Source: Firmicutes bacterium UBA6648 (GTDB lineage: Bacteria; Bacillota; Clostridia; Peptostreptococcales; Anaerovoracaceae). Taken from it: DNA of 8,098 nt. The notes beneath the pieces are model-generated. The model saw only the letters and a program-made list of their open reading frames with translations, was not told the DNA's origin and did not search any database. Positions within the stretch are counted from its first letter, which is position 1. Each line of letters starts with the position of its first letter. The stretch covers positions 7,940 through 16,037 of the forward strand of contig DKLE01000133.1 of the NCBI GenBank assembly GCA_002455605.1, read 5' to 3'. Made by a program: the position numbers and the translations under genes. Shown here one piece after another: positions 1 through 5,425 of this stretch.

Positions 1-388
1 CTTCAAAATAACGCAGTACAATAACAGTTTTTGTTTCTGTGTCTAATGATTCCAGCGCATTATGCAATACCATGTAATCAGCTTTGTCAGACAAGCAGTC
101 TTCCATTTCCTCCGGGAGCTCTTCCGGTGCTGTTGCAATGATACGTCTGCTTCTTCTCAGTTCATCCATGCATGTATTTACCAAAATCTTATAAAACCAC
201 GGCTTCACACTGCTGATATCTTCAATTTTATTGTGAGCTTTGATCGCCTTATAAATTGACTCTTGAACCATATCAAGCGCTGTATCCTGACTTTTTACAT
301 AGCTGTAAGCAAGCCTATATATGCTGTTTTGATTCTTCTCAATAAATTCAATTAAGGCCGCATATATTTCATTATTTAATGTCGACAT
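1..388 (-). CDS. ECF-type RNA polymerase sigma factor, 3' end cut by the window edge
   Basis: I translated this gene by hand: 129 residues from ATG at 388 to the left edge, with no stop. Residues about 20-82 read as sigma-70 region 2: SIYRLAYSYV, then the DALDMVQES-like helix (TALDMVQESIYKAIKA), then WFYKILVNTCMDELRRSRR, the typical promoter -10 reading helix and its basic tail. After an acidic linker (PEELPEEMED) region 4 starts with ALESLDTETKTVIVLRYFE at about 111-129. There is no region 1.1 or 3, which is the layout of extracytoplasmic-function (group 4) sigma factors; a full one is about 160-180 aa, so roughly 40 residues are missing. The start is supported by GGGAGG at 400-405 and GGAG at 395-398. 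Genes for such factors are often followed by an anti-sigma gene, which would lie beyond the left edge. The region 2 text resembles the SigV/SigW type, but I cannot assign a subgroup. Confidence 0.93.
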   Translation of the reverse strand, partial: MSTLNNEIYAALIEFIEKNQNSIYRLAYSYVKSQDTALDMVQESIYKAIKAHNKIEDISSVKPWFYKILVNTCMDELRRSRRIIATAPEELPEEMEDCLSDKADYMVLHNALESLDTETKTVIVLRYFE

Positions 389-416
389 TCTTTTCTCCGC
401 CTCCCTACACTATTAT

Positions 417-443
417 AACGGTACAGGGCATCAAAAAGTTTCA
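417..443 (-). promoter_or_regulatory. Putative ECF-type promoter of the sigma factor gene (autoregulation)
   Basis: Read on the minus strand, TGAAAC (443-438) is followed by TTTTT, and after a 17-nt spacer by CGTTATAA, starting at 420. TGAAAC with about 16-17 nt to CGT(C/A/T) is the known pattern of Bacillus ECF promoters (SigW, SigX, SigV), which usually include the sigma factor's own promoter. Transcription would begin around 410, just before the ribosome site at 400-405, so the leader is short. A housekeeping -10 (TATAAT, 416-411) overlaps the same site but has no good TTGACA partner 16-18 nt upstream. The ECF reading is inference from motif and context. Confidence 0.6.
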
Positions 444-490
444 TAATACCTAAATTTTTTTATTACGGTAAAATTACAATGGTTCAAAAG

Positions 491-518
491 AACTAAGATC
501 ACGAAAATGCATATATTG
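491..518 (+). promoter_or_regulatory. Weak candidate SigK-like promoter of the coat-like gene
   Basis: AAC at 491-493, a 16-nt spacer, then CATATATTG at 510-518, resembles the mother-cell SigK pattern (AC, about 16 nt, CATAnnnTA) with one mismatch in the last position. It lies about 37 nt upstream of the start codon at 555. Short A/T-rich motifs like this occur by chance. It is listed only because the downstream protein looks like a spore-coat protein, for which SigK or SigE control would be expected. Confidence 0.25.
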
Positions 519-554
519 AAATTAGAAGAGAAGATATAGAAATGAGGTCTGTTT

Positions 555-947
555 ATGTCACAATGTTTAGAGCCTAAGATGCGAATAGCTAAAATTCGCT
601 CCAACTTAGAAGGGAAAAAAAATAATATTCCAAAAGCTCAGCCAGTTATTCCTTTATCCTCAATGGATAAAAGAGAAATACTTAATTACGGGGAAATACC
701 AGACGAAATGCAGAATGATCTGCAATACGTGAATGAATTTTTCAGCACACAGATAGGGAATTACGTTCAGGTAGACTGCTATGTGGGTTTAGATGAAATG
801 ATTTCAAAATGCGGATATCTTGTAAGAGTGGGCATCGATTATATTGTTTTGCAGGATGCAACCACCAAGAACATAACATCGGTAGATTTTTGGAGTATTA
901 AATTTATGCAGGTTTATTATGATGCAGAAAAATTAAAGAAATGCTAA
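555..947 (+). CDS. Small protein with a GerQ-like spore-coat pattern
   Basis: 130 aa, no signal peptide, no membrane segment. The N-terminal third is basic and probably disordered (KIRSNLEGKKNNIPKAQP, residues 13-30). The C-terminal half, about 57-122, looks like one compact beta-rich domain. Its order of residues, YVNEFF...GNYVQVDCY...KCGYLVRVGIDYIVLQD..T...., follows what I recall of the core of GerQ (YwdL): YIENIL...GK..TVYM...GVIEAAGRDHIIISDPQTGKRY. GerQ is a Bacillus coat protein cross-linked by transglutaminase through N-terminal lysines and needed for cortex-hydrolase CwlJ function; the lysine-rich N-terminus here would suit that, but this is inference. Cysteines are at 4, 75, 86 and 130. 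The start is set by TGAGG at 543-547, 7 nt before the ATG; Met9 is a less likely alternative. It is monocistronic, divergent from the sigma gene, with a terminator after it. The gene is real with high confidence; the function is tentative. Confidence 0.8.
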   Translation: MSQCLEPKMRIAKIRSNLEGKKNNIPKAQPVIPLSSMDKREILNYGEIPDEMQNDLQYVNEFFSTQIGNYVQVDCYVGLDEMISKCGYLVRVGIDYIVLQDATTKNITSVDFWSIKFMQVYYDAEKLKKC

Positions 948-965
948 ATTGAGGGGATGACCAAA

Positions 966-1009
966 AAAAAGTCAGAAGGCAGCTTTATACAAGTACCTTC
1001 TGACTTTTT
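966..1009. terminator. Bidirectional intrinsic terminator between coat-like and peroxiredoxin genes
   Basis: The arms AAAAAGTCAGAAGG (966-979) and CCTTCTGACTTTTT (996-1009) pair perfectly over 14 bp around a 16-nt loop. The outer A:T pairs supply a T-run on either strand, so the one hairpin can end transcription of the plus-strand gene finishing at 947 and the minus-strand peroxiredoxin gene finishing at 1022. Confidence 0.88.
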
Positions 1010-1021
1010 ATCGTTCCTATT

Positions 1022-1672
1022 TCAAATACTGCTTGGTTGTTTATAACACCAATACCAGTCATTGCAAATCAGCCCCAAAGCTTCCGCATCCGTTCGTCTA
1101 GCCACTAATCCTTCGTAAGTGTTAGGAGGCGGTACTAAGACCGGATTTCCCGGTTTCCAATTTGCAGGAGTTATCACATGTTCTGCATCTGTGGTCTGCA
1201 AAGCTACGACTAATCGATAGATTTCCGGTATACTTCTGCCGTTTGTCATCGGATAGGCCAGTATTGCCCTTATCTTCTGCTCCGGATCAATAATAAATAC
1301 GCTTCTAACAGTTGTCGTATTACTTACGTCCGGTGCAATCATTCCGTACATACGGGCAATTTCTCCGATTCGATCTTCGACGATTGGGAAAGGGATTTCG
1401 ACGCCGGAAACCTCATAAATGGAATTTACCCAAGCTAAGTGGGACGGATTGCTGTCTATGCTTAACCCTAAAAGATCTGTGTTTATCTCTTGAAATTGAT
1501 CATATACCTGTGCGAATGCTAAAAATTCGGATGTGCAGACTGGTGTAAAATCTCCGGGATGGCTGAAAAAAACCAGCCACTGTCCTCTGTAGTCCGATAA
1601 TGAAAGGGGTCCGAATGTAGAATTTGCAGTAAAAGCAGGTGCAGTCATACCAATAGTCAAACAATTTTCCAT
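1022..1672 (-). CDS. Peroxiredoxin, Prx6 family, archaeal-type with three conserved cysteines
   Basis: 216 aa, cytosolic. It reduces hydrogen peroxide and organic peroxides with a peroxidatic cysteine. The thioredoxin-fold active site PGDFTPVCTSE places that cysteine at 46 with Thr43 and Pro39; the conserved arginine is Arg123 (TTTVRSVFIIDP). The C-terminal arm, after residue about 150, has the Prx6 features GRSIPEIYRLVVALQ and NWKPG. Its end, CNDWYWCYK, carries Cys203 and Cys209. That CxxxxxC spacing matches the archaeal Prx6 enzymes (such as Aeropyrum pernix Tpx), in which the tail cysteines resolve the oxidised active site, rather than animal 1-Cys Prx6. Cys4 is an extra cysteine. The length is normal for the group. 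The only strong ribosome site, AAGGAGGT (1686-1693), is 13 nt from the ATG, longer than usual; no better in-frame ATG, GTG or TTG start is nearer. The gene is monocistronic and divergent from ydbS. The electron donor is not encoded nearby. Confidence 0.95.
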   Translation of the reverse strand: MENCLTIGMTAPAFTANSTFGPLSLSDYRGQWLVFFSHPGDFTPVCTSEFLAFAQVYDQFQEINTDLLGLSIDSNPSHLAWVNSIYEVSGVEIPFPIVEDRIGEIARMYGMIAPDVSNTTTVRSVFIIDPEQKIRAILAYPMTNGRSIPEIYRLVVALQTTDAEHVITPANWKPGNPVLVPPPNTYEGLVARRTDAEALGLICNDWYWCYKQPSSI

Positions 1673-1704
1673 TCTATAAATGATTACCTCCTTATTTTTT
1701 TAAA

Positions 1705-1765
1705 TAGTACCTATACTACTTTCATATGCGATTGGATTAAGCACTATTACATTTTACGCACTATT
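1705..1765. repeat. Repeats in the peroxiredoxin upstream region, possible operator
   Basis: GCACTATT occurs at 1741-1748 and again at 1758-1765, a direct repeat with a 17-nt period. Nearer the gene lies an imperfect palindrome, TAGTA-CCTA-TACTA, at 1705-1718. Both are within about 95 bp upstream of the peroxiredoxin start, where a regulator would bind. Neither matches a PerR box (TTATAATnATTATAA) that I can recognise, and I found no convincing -35/-10 pair for the minus strand. The repeats are directly visible; a regulatory role is inference. Confidence 0.3.
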
Positions 1766-1790
1766 TATCTCATTCTTTTAAAATGTTTTT

Positions 1791-1820
1791 TTAAACAAGA
1801 AGATATGATATACTGTCTAA
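1791..1820 (+). promoter_or_regulatory. Candidate promoter of the ydbS-ydbT genes
   Basis: Two overlapping readings are possible. The first is an extended -10, TGATATACT, at 1806-1814 (TGnTATAAT with one mismatch), which would use the housekeeping sigma and has only a T-run at the -35 position. The second is an ECF-like TTAAAC (1791-1796), a 17-nt spacer, then TGTCTAA (1814-1820), one mismatch in each box from TGAAAC and CGTC. The second is weaker but has the same spacing as the promoter in front of the sigma gene at 417-443. I cannot decide between them from sequence. Confidence 0.4.
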
Positions 1821-1860
1821 GGCATATTTTAGCTAAACTTTTATAAAAAGAGGGAAATAA

Positions 1861-2358
1861 ATGGAATTAGAGTACAAAAATTTAAACAAAAAAGCAAAAA
1901 GCTGTATGAGGCTTTCTTCAGCTATAGGTATGGGGATTTTCCTTTTAATCCTAGGGATTATCCGTATGTTTTGCTATTTTACAAATATATTACTTCCTTA
2001 TTGGGCGGACATCCTATTGATTGCAATTTTGTTCCTCAGCATATTAGATATTGTATTGGTACCAATGATTCGATATAAGCGCTATCAATATTGTATTGAT
2101 GAAGAAAAACTGATAGTCATAGAGGGTCTTTGGTTCATTACAAAAACAATTGCCCCTGTTGAACGTATTCATCAAATAGCAATCGAAAGAGGACCTATTG
2201 ACCGTATTTACGGTCTCAGCAAGGTAGTGGCAACTACCGCGGGGGGTAATGTTACCGTTCGTTTCCTAGAAAATCATATTGCGGAAGAAATAGCAGAGAA
2301 TCTGGGAATCCGAATCGGCTCTATCGTAAAAGCACAAAGGAGTGAAGAAAATGCCTAA
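1861..2358 (+). CDS. ydbS: YdbS-like membrane protein with bacterial PH (bPH2) domain
   Basis: 165 aa. Two hydrophobic helices at about 20-40 and 47-69 form a hairpin that leaves most of the protein in the cytoplasm. From RYKRYQYCIDEEKLIVIEGL (71-90) onward it is a bPH2 domain. The hallmark PVERIHQIAIERGPIDRIYGL (from residue 99) and the later VVATTAGG match the P.ERIQ....GPLDR..GL...TAGG signature of YdbS. Length matches the family (about 160 aa). The biochemical activity of the family is unknown. In B. subtilis ydbST is in the SigW regulon and contributes to resistance against antimicrobial peptides made by other bacilli. The start is supported by AGAGGG at 1849-1854, 6 nt before the ATG. 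The stop codon overlaps the start of the next gene by 8 nt, so the two are almost certainly co-translated and work together. Confidence 0.9.
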   Translation: MELEYKNLNKKAKSCMRLSSAIGMGIFLLILGIIRMFCYFTNILLPYWADILLIAILFLSILDIVLVPMIRYKRYQYCIDEEKLIVIEGLWFITKTIAPVERIHQIAIERGPIDRIYGLSKVVATTAGGNVTVRFLENHIAEEIAENLGIRIGSIVKAQRSEENA

Positions 2359-3826
2359 AGTCAGAAGTCACTTCCTATCTGTAATCATGAACACGTTTAA
2401 GGCAATCTGGTATGTAATTGCCATGTTTCTTTTTTCTATTATTGATGCTTTAAAGGATATACGCATGCAGTCGCTTCCTTCCTTTTCTGTAATGATAGGA
2501 CTGGCAGTAATTTTTGCAATCATCCTGATAGTTTTTATTTTTAATTTGTTAAGATGGTGGAAAACTAAAATTTACATTGAGGGGGATACTTTTGTGCTGG
2601 AACGCAATCAGCTTTCTCAAAGTAAAACAACCGTCAAGCTGTCCAGCATCTCAACTGTGAACTTACAGCAAAATTTATTTGAAAAAATTTTTGATGTTTA
2701 TACTCTTCAGCTGGATATAAACTCCTCAGCCACGGCCAATAAAACGGATTTCAGTTTGGTATTTGCTGACAAGACTGCGTTTGCCTTCAGGGATTTTATA
2801 TTATCCTATCTGGATAATCAGAGTTCCAAGGAACACTTGTCCACGGCTCCTATTCCAAGGAACGCCATTCAACTAAATACCGTTCACCAGCCAGATAATC
2901 CAGAGCTGATTATCAGCTTCACTTTTAAAGAGGTGCTGCGCCACTGCATACTGAGCTTTTCTTTTCTAGGCGGAATTTATGCAATCGGAGTGGTAATCGC
3001 CGCCATAGGAACATTTCTCGCATCGGATAAAGAAGTGAACCAGGTTCTCTTATCGGCTCTTTTTCCTCTACTCATTGCAGTAGTACCTTTTTTATATAAA
3101 AGTATTACAGCTTTCCTTTTATATCACAATTTTAAGCTGGAGAAAAAAGGAGACAAAATGATTGTTTCTTATGGATTATTTACTAGAAAGCAATTCACCC
3201 TGCCATTGGACAAAACAAACGCTTTGGTAATTAAACAGCCTTTTCAAGCCAGACTATTCGATCTTTATTATGGCGAGATCATTAATGTAGGTATGGGGGA
3301 TGCCGCTGAAAAACAATCACCAATATTTTGTCTTCTGGTTAAAGGTGACATTCTACAATCCATCATTCAGCGAATTGTACCCCAATTTACACTGGATCAA
3401 GAAGAAGAAAAGTCTCCTAAATCCGCAATGATTCCTATTTTAATCAAATGGGGTTTATGGGGCACTGCATTCTTTGCCGGCTTTTATATATTCTATAAAT
3501 GGTGGATAGGTCTCCTTTTGTTGATAGTTTTTCTTCTGTGCGGTCTTCTTTCTTACAAAACAAAAGGACTGAAATTGTATGAAAATAAACTTTCTATAAC
3601 TACCGGAGTATTTGATAAACGAACGATAACTGTCACTTACAGTAAGCTACAAAATGCAGCTGCTGAGTACGGGCCTATCAGCCGTCATTTAGGAATAGCT
3701 CATGGCAGTGTGTCTATACTTTCTTCTATAACAAACCAAATTAATTCTATCGGATATTTTCCTATTGAAAAATTCAATCGGATATTCCATGAAATTGTAA
3801 CTCACGAAAGTATTAATGAACGATGA
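2351..3826 (+). CDS. ydbT: YdbT-like membrane protein with three bPH2 domains
   Basis: 491 aa. Three repeats of a hydrophobic helix pair followed by a cytoplasmic PH-like domain: helices at about 15-34 and 46-68, then a domain at about 70-155; helices at 197-222 and 230-257, then 258-340; helices at 361-380 and 384-402, then 402-487. Each domain opens with a basic-aromatic strand after the membrane (WWKTKIYIEGDTFVLERN; HNFKLEKKGDKMIVSYGLF; KGLKLYENKLSITTGVF), the YdbT pattern. The length agrees with YdbT (about 490 aa). It probably forms a complex with the upstream YdbS. I chose ATG 2351 over the longer GTG at 2342 because AAAGGAG (2336-2342) sits 8 nt before the ATG, while the GTG begins inside that ribosome site. 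ATGCCTAA holds both this start and the ydbS stop. Function beyond membrane or envelope stress is unknown. Confidence 0.9.
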   Translation: MPKVRSHFLSVIMNTFKAIWYVIAMFLFSIIDALKDIRMQSLPSFSVMIGLAVIFAIILIVFIFNLLRWWKTKIYIEGDTFVLERNQLSQSKTTVKLSSISTVNLQQNLFEKIFDVYTLQLDINSSATANKTDFSLVFADKTAFAFRDFILSYLDNQSSKEHLSTAPIPRNAIQLNTVHQPDNPELIISFTFKEVLRHCILSFSFLGGIYAIGVVIAAIGTFLASDKEVNQVLLSALFPLLIAVVPFLYKSITAFLLYHNFKLEKKGDKMIVSYGLFTRKQFTLPLDKTNALVIKQPFQARLFDLYYGEIINVGMGDAAEKQSPIFCLLVKGDILQSIIQRIVPQFTLDQEEEKSPKSAMIPILIKWGLWGTAFFAGFYIFYKWWIGLLLLIVFLLCGLLSYKTKGLKLYENKLSITTGVFDKRTITVTYSKLQNAAAEYGPISRHLGIAHGSVSILSSITNQINSIGYFPIEKFNRIFHEIVTHESINER

Positions 3827-3829
3827 AAC

Positions 3830-3892
3830 ATCCCTCTGTTTTATGAATTCTTTTTGTAAAAAAAGGAATACTATTTCATAAATAGGAGGGAT
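3830..3892 (+). promoter_or_regulatory. Long imperfect hairpin that encloses the ribosome site of the spoVAF-like gene
   Basis: ATCCCTC (3830-3836) pairs with GAGGGAT (3886-3892). A 3x3 internal loop follows, then TTTATGAA (3840-3847) pairs with TTCATAAA (3875-3882). After a one-sided bulge (3869-3874), TTCTTTTT (3848-3855) pairs with AAAAAGGAA (3860-3868, one G bulged) around GTAA. The outer stem covers AGGAGGG (3884-3890), the Shine-Dalgarno sequence 9 nt before ATG 3900. When folded it would hide the ribosome site, so the hairpin could lower translation or respond to a signal. It is not a good intrinsic terminator: no T-run follows the stem. Pairing is seen directly; regulation is inference. 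Confidence 0.55.
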
Positions 3893-3899
3893 TAAATTT

Positions 3900-5375
3900 A
3901 TGCAGGCAAAGAATTATTGGGCAGATACTTTAAAAAGTGCGCTGCCGATAGGTGAAAGCTTTGATATTCTCGCCAGAGAAATTCTCATAGGAAATAAACA
4001 GGCCACGATGTTTTATGTTGATGGGCTTGTTAACGCACAGCAAATGACTATAGTTATGACCTATCTGCTTCAAATAGATACGCATAATGGAGATAATACT
4101 ACAGACTCCATGAAATTCATTCAAATAAATTTACCTTTTTTAAATGCGGTGACAGAATCTAAGGTGGAAAATACCTTAAAAAGTATTTTCTCCGGTTTAA
4201 TAGCTGTAGCGATAGAAGGATTGAATGAAGTTATTATAATTGACTCCCGTTTTTATCCAAATCGAGGAATAGAAGAGCCTGCCAAAGAGAAAAGCTTACG
4301 GGGTGCCAAAGATGGTTTCACAGAAGCTTTTATGACTAATATTGCTTTAATCAGGCGAAGAATTCGCGATCCCAAACTGATTTTTAAGCCTCATGTTATA
4401 GGGAACTCCACAAAAACAGACGTGAGCCTTGTCTACTTGAAAGGGAAGGCGGACGAAGCATTAGTTCAAAAAATATCGGATAAGCTGAATGCCATCTCCA
4501 TTGATGCGTTGTCCATCGGTGATCAAACCATAGCGGAACACATCGTAAAGGATCCTCATCAAAAGAGCTTCATGGGATGGCTAAACCCTTTTCCAAAGGT
4601 TCGATATACTCAGCGGCCGGACGTAGCCGCAGCTCACATAACAGAAGGTAAGCTTGCGATCATTGTAGATACCAGTCCAACAGTTATATTATTGCCTACG
4701 GGCATATTCGATTTCTTGCAGGATGTTGATGATTATTATTTCCCTGCCATTACCGGCAACTATTTTCGTTTACTTCGAACCATAAACTTTATTGGCATTA
4801 TGTTTTTGACTCCCCTTTATTTAATGTTCGCTCAAGACTATTTGCCAGTGTATGATGCCTTAAAGTTTTTTATTCCCCGGGGGGACTTCGCCATATCCCT
4901 ATTCTGGCAGTTTATTCTACTAGAATTTGCTATTGACGGTCTGAAGCTTGCCTCTTTGAATACTCCGGATTCACTCGGCATGTCACTTTCCGTAATCGGC
5001 GCTTTAATATTGGGACAATTTTCGGTTTCTTCCGGATGGTTTATTCCTCAAACCATCCTATGCATGGCAGTAGTGGCACTGGCCAGCTTTACTCAACCCA
5101 GTATGGAGCTGGGCTATGCGATTAAATTTATGCGTATTTTCATCCTGATAGGAATTCAATTGGGAGCTTTTGCCGGGGGGACTTCAATGGCCATGTCTAT
5201 ATTTGGAGACAATGCTATATCCATCTGTGCCATCATCGGCGCCGCAGCTGCAACAATAATTGATTTTATAGCTGTCGCAGCAACTAAAACCATAATGGGT
5301 ACGTCTTATCTGTATCCTCTGTTTCCTCTTAACGGCAATAGTCTAAGGCATTTATTATTCCGCACAAAAGATTAA
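3900..5375 (+). CDS. spoVAF: SpoVAF-like spore germination protein (GerA/SpoVAF family)
   Basis: 491 aa, matching SpoVAF (about 490). Residues 1 to about 285 form the soluble N-terminal part. GESFDILAREILIGNKQATMFYVDGL (from residue 18) resembles the SpoVAF start. SLRGAKDGFTEAFMTNIALIRRRIRDPKL (132-160) followed by GNSTKTDVSLVYL is the family signature. Residues about 291-461 form a membrane domain of five or six helices, including LLEFAIDGLKLASLN...SLGMSLSVIGALILGQ (340-373) and QTILCMAVVALASFTQPSMELGYAIKFMRI. It ends with the short cytoplasmic tail YLYPLFPLNG. In Bacillus these proteins sit in the spore inner membrane; SpoVAF works with the SpoVA channel and GerA-type proteins detect germinants. 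The N-terminus and lack of GerB/GerC-like neighbours favour SpoVAF over a nutrient receptor A subunit. No other spoVA gene is adjacent. It lies 73 nt after ydbT, so read-through from that gene is possible; SigG control would be expected but I saw no clear SigG promoter. Confidence 0.85.
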   Translation: MQAKNYWADTLKSALPIGESFDILAREILIGNKQATMFYVDGLVNAQQMTIVMTYLLQIDTHNGDNTTDSMKFIQINLPFLNAVTESKVENTLKSIFSGLIAVAIEGLNEVIIIDSRFYPNRGIEEPAKEKSLRGAKDGFTEAFMTNIALIRRRIRDPKLIFKPHVIGNSTKTDVSLVYLKGKADEALVQKISDKLNAISIDALSIGDQTIAEHIVKDPHQKSFMGWLNPFPKVRYTQRPDVAAAHITEGKLAIIVDTSPTVILLPTGIFDFLQDVDDYYFPAITGNYFRLLRTINFIGIMFLTPLYLMFAQDYLPVYDALKFFIPRGDFAISLFWQFILLEFAIDGLKLASLNTPDSLGMSLSVIGALILGQFSVSSGWFIPQTILCMAVVALASFTQPSMELGYAIKFMRIFILIGIQLGAFAGGTSMAMSIFGDNAISICAIIGAAAATIIDFIAVAATKTIMGTSYLYPLFPLNGNSLRHLLFRTKD

Positions 5376-5382
5376 TAGATCA

Positions 5383-5425
5383 AAAACAGACGGAAGTAAT
5401 CTTTCTCATTACTTCCGTCTGTTTT
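5383..5425. terminator. Bidirectional intrinsic terminator between spoVAF-like gene and pyrD
   Basis: A perfect 18-bp stem, AAAACAGACGGAAGTAAT (5383-5400) with its complement at 5408-5425, around a 7-nt loop (CTTTCTC). T-runs flank it on both strands (TTTT at 5422-5425 on plus, TTTTT opposite 5382-5386 on minus). It serves the two convergent transcripts. Its right arm reaches into the pyrD stop codon (5424-5426), so the terminator starts directly at the end of the operon. Confidence 0.92.

Noticed and set aside
62..259. 65-codon plus-strand open frame
   Set aside because: Antisense to the ECF sigma factor, whose region 2 is clearly conserved on the other strand.
1312..1548. 78-codon plus-strand open frame
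   Set aside because: Antisense to the peroxiredoxin active-site region; no ribosome site.
1681..1860. PerR box in the spacer upstream of the peroxiredoxin gene
   Set aside because: No sequence close to TTATAATnATTATAA was found on reading both strands.
2342..2350. GTG start giving a 494-aa YdbT
   Set aside because: The GTG begins inside the AAAGGAG ribosome site; ATG 2351 is at the proper distance.
3824..3850. TGAAAC across the ydbT stop codon as an ECF -35 box
   Set aside because: At 17 nt downstream the sequence is ATTC, not CGTC or similar, so there is no -10 box.
3847..3869. ATTCTTTTT...AAAAAGGAAT read as an intrinsic terminator after ydbT
   Set aside because: The stem is A/T-rich with a bulge and no T-run follows; it fits better as the tip of the longer hairpin.
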